A stretch of 64,000 bases of DNA, from contig WRAN01000007.1 of assembly GCA_009780185.1 (NCBI GenBank), positions 62,001-126,000 on the forward strand, written 5' to 3'. Positions 55,184 to 62,626 of the stretch are shown here, in pieces. The stretch is from Defluviitaleaceae bacterium. Lineage in GTDB: Bacteria; Bacillota; Clostridia; Lachnospirales; WQUN01. Under the pieces are notes generated by a model. The model saw nothing but the letters and a program-made list of their open reading frames with translations. It was not told the DNA's origin and ran no database searches. Numbering within the stretch: position 1 is the stretch's first letter; every line of letters begins with the position of its first letter. The translations under genes and the position numbers were made by a program.

Positions 55184-55828
55184 ATGATTAAAGCAGTAGC
55201 ATTTGATATGGACGGTGTATTAATAGATAGCCAGCCGTTGCATTATGAAATAGATATAGAGGTACTAAAAGCCTGTGGTTATCCGGCTACATTAGAAACC
55301 GTAACCCCATACACAGGTATTTCTAATCCTGACCGATGGCCTAGGTATAAAAGCTCGTTGGGTCTTATGGAGTCTGTCGATAGATTGATAGAATTGCAGA
55401 CCGGGTTTCAAATGGAGATTTTTACCCGCGCAAATCAGGGAGCTATTGATGGTATTCCAGAACTGCTGCAAGCTTTAAATGATCATGATATCCCTTGCGC
55501 CGTGGCTTCCTCTTCTTCTCATGAACTTATTAATTTGGTTTTGGAAAAATGTAAAATCAAACGGTATTTTACTCATCTAGTCTCGGGCGAAGATGTAAAG
55601 GAAGGCAAGCCTGCGCCTGATATATATATCAAAACCGCAAAGGTTTTCGGGCTGATGCCGGAGGAGTGTTTCGCGGTAGAGGATGCTCCTTTGGGGATAT
55701 TGGCGGCTAAAAACGCTGGTTTTACGTGTATAGGATATGTAAACCCTAATACCCATGGGCAAGATTTTACCCATGCGGATTATGTTGTTACTCATTTTAA
55801 TCAGTGTAAGGAGATAATATTATGCTAA
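55184..55828 (+). CDS. HAD-superfamily phosphatase (beta-phosphoglucomutase-like)
   Basis: A 214-residue HAD hydrolase. The nucleophile motif is FDMDGVLIDSQP (Asp8 and Asp10), the cap domain sits after it, motif II is VASSSSHE, motif III Lys in KEGKPAPDIY and motif IV VEDAPLGILAAKNAG. The small helical cap is that of the beta-phosphoglucomutase/phosphatase group. Substrate unknown. AGGAGG precedes the ATG; it overlaps the methyltransferase gene by 7 nt. Confidence 0.88.
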   Translation: MIKAVAFDMDGVLIDSQPLHYEIDIEVLKACGYPATLETVTPYTGISNPDRWPRYKSSLGLMESVDRLIELQTGFQMEIFTRANQGAIDGIPELLQALNDHDIPCAVASSSSHELINLVLEKCKIKRYFTHLVSGEDVKEGKPAPDIYIKTAKVFGLMPEECFAVEDAPLGILAAKNAGFTCIGYVNPNTHGQDFTHADYVVTHFNQCKEIILC

Positions 55829-56676
55829 CTCCACAGGACTGGAAAGATTATGTTTTACTGGATGCCGGCGGCGGCGAGAAGGTTGAACTATGGGGGGATA
55901 TAAAAGTAGTGCGCCCTGACCCGCAGGCTATATGGCCGCGTACAAACCCAGAGGCATGGAAAAACCCACATATGTATTATCACCGCTCAAAATCCGGCGG
56001 AGGGCAGTGGGAAAAACTAAAACCCACTCCTGAGGCGTGGGAGATATCTTATGGCGAGCTTCGTTTTCATATTCGGCCTACTGGGTTTAAGCATATGGGG
56101 CTTTTTCCGGAACAGGCTGTTAACTGGGATTGGATGATTAATAAAATAAAGACCGCTGGGCGGCCCATAAAAATCCTTAATCTTTTTGCTTATACAGGCG
56201 GGGCATCTGTGGCATGTCTTAGTGCGGGGGCTAGCATTGTGCATATAGATGCCGCTAAAGGCATGAATGCATGGGCAAAGGATAATATTGTGCTTTCTGG
56301 GTTGGGGGATGCCTCTCATCGTATTATGGCAGATGATGTAATGAAATTTGTGCAAAGAGAAAGCCGCCGCGGAAACTGCTACGACGGCATTATTATGGAC
56401 CCGCCGGTGTTTGGCCGTGGCCCAAAGGGTGAGCTATGGAAGTTGGAGGAGAGGTTACATGAGCTTGTTGCCGCCACCGCTTCAATTTTGTCTGCCGATC
56501 CTTTATTTATGCTTATAAATGGATACACGGCAGGGTTATCTCCTGCCGTGTACGGTAATATTCTTTCTCTAGTTATGAAAACATTTTCTGGTGGTACTAG
56601 TTTTGGGGAGGTTGGTTTACAGGCTTGTAGCGGCATTGTTTTGCCTTGCGGCATGTACGCAAGATGGGAGGTTTAG
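55822..56676 (+). CDS. SAM-dependent RNA methyltransferase (RlmI/RlmK-like)
   Basis: A 284-residue class I methyltransferase. ILNLFAYTGGASVACLSAGA is the SAM motif (about 117-136), VHIDAAKGMNAWAKDN follows, and DGIIMDPPVFGRGPKGELWKLEERL carries the DPP(V/A)F catalytic loop of the rRNA C5-cytosine/guanine group. The short N-terminal region with AIWPRTNPEAW is typical of the clostridial branch without a PUA domain. Start overlaps the HAD gene. Its 3' end overlaps the convergent gene by 60 nt. Confidence 0.88.
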   Translation: MLTPQDWKDYVLLDAGGGEKVELWGDIKVVRPDPQAIWPRTNPEAWKNPHMYYHRSKSGGGQWEKLKPTPEAWEISYGELRFHIRPTGFKHMGLFPEQAVNWDWMINKIKTAGRPIKILNLFAYTGGASVACLSAGASIVHIDAAKGMNAWAKDNIVLSGLGDASHRIMADDVMKFVQRESRRGNCYDGIIMDPPVFGRGPKGELWKLEERLHELVAATASILSADPLFMLINGYTAGLSPAVYGNILSLVMKTFSGGTSFGEVGLQACSGIVLPCGMYARWEV

Positions 56677-56961
56677 ATCGAAATATTCGTCTATCATGCT
56701 TAGAAGCCCGCTTGGTGGTACTTCACCTTTTACAAGCATTTCAGCCAGCCTGACTATTTCTGTCAGGGATGGTGTTAGGGCTGGGGTGTCTTCTTCTTCC
56801 AGCAGAGTGCCGTCAACAGTGCGCATGATTACCTTCAGTCCATACAGGATTTCACCTTCATAGCCTGTTAGCTGATGAATACAGAACTCTAAAGCTCTAG
56901 GATCACTTTCTTCTGGGTGTATTGTTGTCTTTGATACTGTAATACTGTTTTCCTTTTTCAT
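56617..56961 (-). CDS. DUF6514-like small protein
   Basis: A 114-residue protein beginning MKKENSITVSKTTIHPEES. The middle LYGLKVIMRTVDGTLLEEEDTPALTPSLTEIVRLAEMLVKGEVPPSGLLSMIDEYF matches the pattern of the clostridial DUF6514 group (YG-I-V... S-E..LL..LV...V.P..L.D...D). GGAGG lies 8 nt before the ATG; 34 in-frame codons upstream lack support. It converges on and overlaps the methyltransferase gene. Function unknown. Confidence 0.65.
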   Translation of the reverse strand: MKKENSITVSKTTIHPEESDPRALEFCIHQLTGYEGEILYGLKVIMRTVDGTLLEEEDTPALTPSLTEIVRLAEMLVKGEVPPSGLLSMIDEYFDLNLPSCVHAARQNNAATSL

Positions 56962-57200
56962 GAACTTCTCCTCCTTGTGGGATAACGCCGCTGCTCTGCT
57001 TTTCAACAGATTTCTATTTTTTATGTCAGATTTCGTCTGACTTCTATATCTATTATAGGACATTCGAGAAAGAATACAAGACGTTTTTGAGGGAAATATT
57101 TTGCGAATGTTATCATATTTTTGTTTATATCTTTTCTATTTTACAACGTCCCTGTGTTTAAAGGAGGCCATTGTCATTTTATATAAGTAATATATAATAC

Positions 57201-57231
57201 AAAAAAGGGACGCCGCGCAACGTCCCTTTTT
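57201..57231. terminator. terminator after the pro-peptide gene
   Basis: AAAAAAGGGACG-CCGCGCAA-CGTCCCTTTTTGT, symmetrical with T-runs on both strands. It ends the regulator/pro-peptide transcript. The rest of the gap to 56962 is AT-rich and empty. Confidence 0.9.
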
Positions 57232-57280
57232 GTATTGCTCTAATTTTTCAGTAATCAGCTATTTTAAGATTTTGTGTCGC

Positions 57281-57451
57281 TTATGGGTCGAGAGGGGGAG
57301 GCGAACCACCTCCTGGCCCTGCTGAGGATGGGGTAATCATAATCGTTGGTGGGATTAAAGGTTCGCAATCAAAATCATAGATATCTATTGCTGGAAAGGC
57401 CACAAAAAATATAGCTACTGCAACTACTAAAGTAAGTACCTTTTTTTTCAT
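57281..57451 (-). CDS. secreted pro-peptide, candidate signalling pheromone precursor
   Basis: A 56-residue frame: MKKKVLTLVVAVAIFFVAFPA is a typical signal peptide, followed by a short mature part (IDIYDFDCEPLIPPTIMI) and a Gly/Pro-rich C-terminus (AGPGGGSPPPLDP). AGGTGTGAGG precedes the ATG, and the gene begins 15 nt after the stop of an RRNPP-type regulator on the same strand. Small exported peptides directly behind such regulators (PapR, NprX, Phr) are processed into C-terminal pheromones. A terminator follows. Inferred role; the mature peptide cannot be fixed from one sequence. Confidence 0.7.
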   Translation of the reverse strand: MKKKVLTLVVAVAIFFVAFPAIDIYDFDCEPLIPPTIMITPSSAGPGGGSPPPLDP

Positions 57452-57466
57452 TACCTCACACCTTTC

Positions 57467-58774
57467 TTATTTACGGCAAAACACTCGCTGATAAATATTA
57501 CGAATGGCTTTTGCCATCTTTGTAGACTTTGCATGACTCCTAATGCTTTCGAAATGCTCTTCTAAGAGGATGTAATAATCAAGCGCAACGAAATGATCAT
57601 TCATCTCAATAAAAAATGGTATTGCCTTATCTAATATATAATTACTGGCTACTTCATTTCTGTAAGTCATCTGTTTACGCAAAGACAAATAATGACCTAA
57701 GGCCTCAAAATATACAGTCCACGTTTGGTTATTGATATAAATATCTTCTGCCTCTTGCAATAATTCTCTGGATTTAACATACTGCCTTGTTCCTATATGA
57801 GCATGTATTCCGTGATAAAGAGATGCAAAATAATTATTAGAGTTTGCAGGCAAATATTTAGTAGCCTTTTCGAAACTATCTATTGCTTCTGTCCAGTTTC
57901 CTGCTTTCTTGTGCATATAACCATAAATAAATGCAGTATAACCAATGTGTTCATTAGATTTAAGTCCATTGGCTATTGCAATGCATTTCTTAAGCAGCCT
58001 TTCCGCTTCGTCAAGCTCATTCACCTTTATATAGTTTATTGCAAGAATCTGACTAGAGAATAGCTCAAAATTTGGGACCATGGCTTCTACGCCTTCATAT
58101 TGCGCCTTCTGCATAAAAATTATAGATTTATATGGCATTTCAATATGCGTATGGCATACAGCTATATTATGGTAAAGTATTGCTTTCTTTTGTATCAAAA
58201 GGGCTTTATTATTTTCTAATACTTTATAGGCCTCTTGCAGATGCACCAGTGCACGTTCATACATCTCGTAATACATATCCAAGTGACCCTTTGTATGATG
58301 ATAATAATATAGACATTCATCATTCATTTTCTCAAGCTTGTCTTTAAGGATGTTGAGCCTAATCTCTGCCTCTTCAGGTCTATTATCAGTTATAAAATAT
58401 TGAACCTCAATAAGCTTACATTGCATAACTAAGTCAGGGGCATATGGCTCAATCCTGTCAACAAATGTAACCTCGCCATATATGCGTCTGGCTTCAGGCA
58501 TACTTCTGGTTCGCAAAAGCTCACGCCAATGATGCATCCGATTTTCAAATCCTTCACATTCATCATCAGTTAATGGCAAGCCTCTTAACTTAAAATGGCC
58601 TTTTATAAGAAGGAGTTGCCTATCGGTATACTCCTCCTCGCCACTTTCAACCCGGGCAACTCGTTCTTTAGACAGAATTATTGTCGATAGCTGCTCCTGG
58701 GTTACGCCATGGTGCTCCCTAAGAATGCGAACTTTTTCTCCTACAGATTGCTTTCCTCTTTGCAATGTAACCAT
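57467..58774 (-). CDS. RRNPP-type transcriptional regulator (XRE HTH plus TPR)
   Basis: A 435-residue protein. The N-terminal XRE helix-turn-helix is GEKVRILREHHGVTQEQLSTIILSKERVARVESGEEE (about 12-48). The rest is TPR-like helical repeats, e.g. YYYHHTKGHLDMYYEMYERALVHLQEAYKVL, ELDEAERLLKKCIAIANGL and NWTEAIDSFEKATKYL. That is the architecture of PlcR, NprR, Rgg and AimR regulators, whose TPR domain binds a re-imported peptide. A secreted pro-peptide gene follows immediately. Start 58774 has GGAG 10 nt upstream; 28 in-frame upstream codons are unsupported. Confidence 0.85.
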   Translation of the reverse strand: MVTLQRGKQSVGEKVRILREHHGVTQEQLSTIILSKERVARVESGEEEYTDRQLLLIKGHFKLRGLPLTDDECEGFENRMHHWRELLRTRSMPEARRIYGEVTFVDRIEPYAPDLVMQCKLIEVQYFITDNRPEEAEIRLNILKDKLEKMNDECLYYYHHTKGHLDMYYEMYERALVHLQEAYKVLENNKALLIQKKAILYHNIAVCHTHIEMPYKSIIFMQKAQYEGVEAMVPNFELFSSQILAINYIKVNELDEAERLLKKCIAIANGLKSNEHIGYTAFIYGYMHKKAGNWTEAIDSFEKATKYLPANSNNYFASLYHGIHAHIGTRQYVKSRELLQEAEDIYINNQTWTVYFEALGHYLSLRKQMTYRNEVASNYILDKAIPFFIEMNDHFVALDYYILLEEHFESIRSHAKSTKMAKAIRNIYQRVFCRK

Positions 58775-58812
58775 TAGGCAATCGCTCCAGTGTAAGATTA
58801 ATTTATCAAAAG

Positions 58813-58830
58813 TGCGGAACTCATTCCGCG
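58813..58830. promoter_or_regulatory. candidate operator TGCGGAA-CTCA-TTCCGCG
   Basis: A 7-bp inverted repeat between the regulator promoter and its start codon, about 35-50 nt after the predicted transcription start. A second half-site TTTCCGCA lies at 58914, upstream of the -35. It is a natural candidate for autoregulation by the RRNPP protein; a 5' hairpin is the alternative. Confidence 0.45.
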
Positions 58831-58869
58831 TTTGACCTAAGTACAAAAATGTCAACAACTTATAGAAAC

Positions 58870-58898
58870 ATTATAGACCCACAAACAACAAAGGTCAA
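58870..58898 (-). promoter_or_regulatory. promoter of the RRNPP regulator
   Basis: On the minus strand: TTGACC, 17-nt spacer, TATAAT. Start about 58863. Close to consensus. Confidence 0.75.
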
Positions 58899-58921
58899 CA
58901 TCTTTTTCCACCTTTCCGCAC

Positions 58922-58960
58922 AAAAAAACACCTGCTTACATACTGCAAGCAGGTGTTTTT
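58922..58960. terminator. terminator between the AI-2E gene and the RRNPP promoter
   Basis: AAAAAAACACCTGCTT...AAGCAGGTGTTTTT. The stem is almost identical to the terminator at 52256. Confidence 0.9.
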
Positions 58961-58975
58961 CTAGTATGTCTTAAT

Positions 58976-60040
58976 CTACTGACTTACATCTTCCATACTT
59001 CGCTCTCTTATAGCAATAAAAATCATCAATAAAGAAGGCCCAATTATAAGCCCCAACAGGCCAAAGACCCTAAAACCAATAAAAATAGACATCAAACTAG
59101 CCAGCGGATGCGCTCCCATTTGGTCACCCAAAATTTTTGGCTGAAGAACTTGTCTGGTTATGGTTATAACACCATAAATCACGGCAAGGCCTACGGCCAT
59201 TCTTATATCTCCCACAATTACCGATATCAATGCCCAGGGAACGATTACAATTGCAGGGCCTAGAATCGGAAGGAAATCCAGTGCCGCGAACAAAAGCCCC
59301 AGTAGCAATGCATATGGGCTTCTTAAAATCAGCAGCCCGACGATACTAATAATCCCTACCATAGTCATAAGTATATACTGGGCACGGATATAACCGCCTA
59401 CAGCACGGCTTAATCCGGCTCTGGTTTGGCGCATATGCCCTGACAGCCAAGGAGGGATGCTTTTTTTCACTGTTTCAAAGATCAGTTTCCGGTCAGCCAT
59501 AAAGAAGTAAGCACTAACAAGCGCAAGTATAAAACCTATAAAGAAATTGGGGACCCCAGTAGCGATGTTCATGGCTTGGTCAAGGAAGTCTCCTCCAAAT
59601 AGAGCCGTAATTGCGGGAAGAAGGATTTCTTGTAAGTCTGGTAACTGCCAGGCTTCCGGCAATAACTCATCCAAACGAGCCATCCACACAGCTGTAGATT
59701 CATTTATACGATAAGTTATATCTTCTATATGCTCTGGCGCTGATGACACAAAGGCAGAAATCTGACGTACCAAAGTACTTATAACCCATATCCCAAGGCT
59801 GCTGGTGACAACAAGAAAAAGAAGTAAACACAGGCAGGCAGCGACCCACCGTTTCCATTTAAGCCGATTAACCATCAAGCGAATTAAAGGCTCCATTATT
59901 AGGGCGATTAAAAGCCCAAAGAAAAACGGCGCAAGGAATCCAAAAAGAAAATTAAAGAAAATCCACACTGCCAAAGTAATAATTACAAAAAAAGCAGCAC
60001 GATCCAATAGCTGCTTATGCTCATAAAAGAATCTATTCAT
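58976..60040 (-). CDS. AI-2E/YtvI-family membrane transporter
   Basis: A 354-residue protein of the AI-2E exporter (PerM/YtvI) family. It has N-terminal spans, FLAPFFFGLLIALIMEPLIRLMV, a soluble loop of about 100 residues (QISAFVSSAPEHIEDITYRI), then LFAALDFLPILGPAIVIVPWALI and the Gly-rich GLLGLIIGPSLLMIF end typical of the family. In sporulating Firmicutes YtvI is a sporulation membrane protein; transport of AI-2 should not be assumed. Start 60040 has GAAGGA 8 nt upstream; 19 earlier in-frame codons are unsupported. Confidence 0.88.
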   Translation of the reverse strand: MNRFFYEHKQLLDRAAFFVIITLAVWIFFNFLFGFLAPFFFGLLIALIMEPLIRLMVNRLKWKRWVAACLCLLLFLVVTSSLGIWVISTLVRQISAFVSSAPEHIEDITYRINESTAVWMARLDELLPEAWQLPDLQEILLPAITALFGGDFLDQAMNIATGVPNFFIGFILALVSAYFFMADRKLIFETVKKSIPPWLSGHMRQTRAGLSRAVGGYIRAQYILMTMVGIISIVGLLILRSPYALLLGLLFAALDFLPILGPAIVIVPWALISVIVGDIRMAVGLAVIYGVITITRQVLQPKILGDQMGAHPLASLMSIFIGFRVFGLLGLIIGPSLLMIFIAIRERSMEDVSQ

Positions 60041-60199
60041 AGCACCAGTCCTTCCAAAATAAAGCGGGCTAACCGCACCGTTTATAAGTTTTTTCAAATC
60101 CCCAAAGCAATAAAAAGCGTTACTTTCCCGGTTATGACAAAATCATCAAAATCAAAAAAAGGATGAGGCCTCTAAGTCATAAAACATGCAATCCAACCC

Positions 60200-60290
60200 C
60201 AAACCGCGCAAACGCGCGGTTCCTTATAAAGTTTTTGATTAAACTTTTTTCAAAAAGTTTACAGGGTTTGGGGCAGAGCCCCAAGGTCTT
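60200..60290. repeat. block of three stacked hairpins in an intergenic gap
   Basis: In the 394-nt gap before the LysM gene: CCGCGC-AAAC-GCGCGG, then AAGTTTTTGATT/AAACTTTTTTCAAAAAGTTT, then TTGGGGC-AGA-GCCCCAA. The flanks read AACCCCAAAC and GGTTTGGGG, also complementary, so the whole block can fold as one unit. Similar GGGTTTGGGGC blocks are common between clostridial genes. No T-run marks it as a simple terminator. Confidence 0.45.
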
Positions 60291-60434
60291 AACCCGCCTT
60301 AGCCCGCCCAGCTTTTATCAGATTTTGACGGTAAAAAATGTAACACAACTTCATTAATTTGCCAATAACTACCATTTGGATATGGTAGGCTTGTACCCAG
60401 ATACAGAATCCAATTAACAAAGGACGGGAGAAGC

Positions 60435-61724
60435 ATGAGCGATTTTACATTGCCTACAAATATAAAGCAAATAGGCAGTATCGGGGACGGCTTACGGATT
60501 TACATGGAGGATTATGTCTGTACGTTTTTGCACCAGTATGCGGAAGCGGGGGGCTATGGAGAGCGCTTGGCCTTTCTTGTAGGGCGGCAGATAGTTATTG
60601 ATGGTCAGCCTATTTTGTTTGTCAATGGTGCCATCCATGGCAAGCATGTGGAAGAGGTTGACGGCTTTTTACGGTTTTCGGAAAAAAGCCGTGATTATGC
60701 TGAACGTATGCTGGATGAGCATTTTCCTATGATGGAAATTGTGGGCTGGATGCAGTCCCAGCCTAGTTATGGCACATATTTAAATCAGCATTATGCCTCC
60801 TATCATCTGCGTCAGTTTAGGAAGGCATATCAGGTGATGTATGTCCTTGACCCAATTGAAAGAAGTAATGCCTTCTACTTCCCTGACCCGGATTCATTAA
60901 CGCCCTCTGAAAGAATGGGCGAGGTAAGCGGGTACTTTATCTATTATGAAAAGAACGTAAACATGCACGAATACATGCTGGCCAATAAAGTGGTGGAGTA
61001 TACTCCCAAAGACCCAACAATAATTGACCGGGCTGATTTTTCCTACGCAGACGAAGATAAAGAAGAACCCTTATATGAAGATATGAAGGACGAGGCTCCT
61101 CTTTATTCCAGCTATTCTTCCAAATCACGTCCCCAGATGGAGCCGGAGGAAATAATCCGCCGCCATCAGGCAGATAAAGCCAGGCGCAAGGCACCGGTAG
61201 CGGAACAAAAGCGTGCGCTTAATATGGTAGCAAGTTTATGTGCTGTGTTATTTATTGTAAGCTTCGTGCTTGGGGTTGGGTTTATACGCAGCCAGGATCG
61301 TATTGATATGCTGGAAGAAGAAATACGCCTTTTATCTATAGGTATGCGGAATGTCTTGGCTCAGGCAACTCCGGAGACTCCGGAAGTTGCTGACGACCCG
61401 TTGGCTTCGGTTTTTGCGGAGCAAGTTCCCCCGACAACACAACAAGATGATGGTAATTATACCGAGCTGCCAACCCCAGAACCTACTCCTCCTACACAAA
61501 CATACGAAGCAACGCCTACTCCAACTGACCCACCTAACGAAACAGCCGAGGTCTTTGCCCATATCCCAGAGACATATACCATCCAGTATGGGGATAGCCT
61601 TATTTCTATAGCCATGAGGTTTTTCAATGACCCAGAAATGGTGGCGGAGATAATGGCCTTAAACGGTATAGAAGACCCTAACCATATAGTTGCGGGGCGT
61701 ACTATTGCCCTGCCCAGAAGATGA
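60435..61724 (+). CDS. pseudo-MPN/JAB-like domain protein with TM and LysM
   Basis: A 429-residue protein in four parts. Residues about 20-190 look like an MPN/JAB fold: LAFLVGRQIVIDGQPILFVNGAI, HFPMMEIVGWMQSQPSYGTYLN (compare the metal-binding GWYHSHP of active JAMM proteases; here both His are Gln), QVMYVLDPIERSNAFYF and GYFIYYEKN. A charged linker, a membrane span (MVASLCAVLFIVSFVLGVGF), a Thr/Pro-rich region and a C-terminal LysM (YTIQYGDSLISIAMRFF...IVAGRTIALP) follow. The LysM would face the wall and the MPN-like domain the cytoplasm. The stop overlaps a histidine kinase start. Confidence 0.7.
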   Translation: MSDFTLPTNIKQIGSIGDGLRIYMEDYVCTFLHQYAEAGGYGERLAFLVGRQIVIDGQPILFVNGAIHGKHVEEVDGFLRFSEKSRDYAERMLDEHFPMMEIVGWMQSQPSYGTYLNQHYASYHLRQFRKAYQVMYVLDPIERSNAFYFPDPDSLTPSERMGEVSGYFIYYEKNVNMHEYMLANKVVEYTPKDPTIIDRADFSYADEDKEEPLYEDMKDEAPLYSSYSSKSRPQMEPEEIIRRHQADKARRKAPVAEQKRALNMVASLCAVLFIVSFVLGVGFIRSQDRIDMLEEEIRLLSIGMRNVLAQATPETPEVADDPLASVFAEQVPPTTQQDDGNYTELPTPEPTPPTQTYEATPTPTDPPNETAEVFAHIPETYTIQYGDSLISIAMRFFNDPEMVAEIMALNGIEDPNHIVAGRTIALPRR

Positions 61725-62365
61725 AGGTAGATAGATCAGAGCCAGGGTTAAATCAGACAGAAGACCTATGCCATCTTGCCGCTGCCCTGGCTCATGAAAT
61801 AAAAAATCCCGCGGCTCTTGCCCTGGCTCATATAGCCCAGCTAAGAAAACGCGAGGATTTAATAGGAATCGGAGATACATGCGACCATATAGAAGAAGCA
61901 ATAGAGCATATTTGCTGCTTGGTTCAAGAAATGCTTTTGGTAACCTACGGAACGGCTCCTGCCTATGATTTTGATATCGAAGATATGCTGGTAGATATGC
62001 GAGACGTATATCAAGTGGCATGGCCGCAGATTACCTTTACCCTGGAAGCAGACTCATTAGGAGAAGGTCTGATGTACCACGGTGAAGAATCTTATATGAA
62101 AATTGTTTTCACTAATCTGCTAAAAAACGCTGTGGAGGCCGTAGGCTCTACAGGGGTTATTGGCATTGGCATAAAGAAAACTAAAGGATATGGAGTTATT
62201 ACCGTAAAAGATAGCGGCATAGGAAACACGGTGCTAAAACGCCACGCAAGTGGCATGGGGCTTGCAATATGTAAATGGCTTTTAGGGCGAGTAGGGGGGC
62301 AGCTTACGTTATCAGCCAGTGAAGGCAGCGGGTGCGAGGCTTCAGTGGTGCTGCCGTTGGTATAG
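61721..62365 (+). CDS. soluble sensor histidine kinase
   Basis: A 214-residue kinase: H-box ALAHEIKNPAALAL (phospho-His about 25), N-box NLLKNAVEAV, G1 VKDSGIG, G2 GMGLAICKWLLG and a final VVLPL. No membrane or sensor domain, so input must come from a partner, most simply the LysM/MPN-like protein whose gene it overlaps by 4 nt. No response regulator is adjacent; a Spo0-type phosphorelay is possible but unproven. Confidence 0.88.
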   Translation: MKVDRSEPGLNQTEDLCHLAAALAHEIKNPAALALAHIAQLRKREDLIGIGDTCDHIEEAIEHICCLVQEMLLVTYGTAPAYDFDIEDMLVDMRDVYQVAWPQITFTLEADSLGEGLMYHGEESYMKIVFTNLLKNAVEAVGSTGVIGIGIKKTKGYGVITVKDSGIGNTVLKRHASGMGLAICKWLLGRVGGQLTLSASEGSGCEASVVLPLV

Positions 62366-62445
62366 GGGAACCCTTTGTCCCATATAAGCATAGTATGTAC
62401 CATACAACAAGCCTGGATATTTACCAGGTATTAGGAGGACATACT

Positions 62446-62586
62446 ATGAATACTTGGAGGAGACACGGGATATTCGGTGGCCGATTCGCATGGCCTGTAG
62501 CTCGGTGGCCTATAGGTGAAGAATTTGAATTCTCGCCACTTCATTACCGCTTCAATCGCTTTTTTAGGCGTAGACGGTTTTGGTAG
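62446..62586 (+). CDS. 46-residue Arg/Trp-rich small protein
   Basis: A frame starting MNTWRRHGIFGGRFAWPVAR and ending FNRFFRRRRFW, with an ideal AGGAGG 7 nt before the ATG and a terminator 10 nt after the stop. It is strongly basic and aromatic, without a signal peptide. It could be a membrane- or nucleic-acid-binding peptide. No known family; the neat expression signals support it as a gene. Confidence 0.6.
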   Translation: MNTWRRHGIFGGRFAWPVARWPIGEEFEFSPLHYRFNRFFRRRRFW

Positions 62587-62592
62587 CATAAT

Positions 62593-62626
62593 AAAAGGAG
62601 CTGTCTAAGTTGACAGCTCCTTTTTT
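62593..62626. terminator. bidirectional terminator
   Basis: AAAAGGAGCTGTC-TAAGTT-GACAGCTCCTTTTTT. It serves the small protein gene and overlaps the stop codon of the convergent glycosyltransferase gene. Confidence 0.92.

Noticed and set aside
58976-60040. AI-2 quorum-sensing link between the AI-2E gene and the RRNPP cassette
   Set aside because: The family name is historical; YtvI-type proteins are not shown to move AI-2, no luxS is present, and a terminator separates the units.
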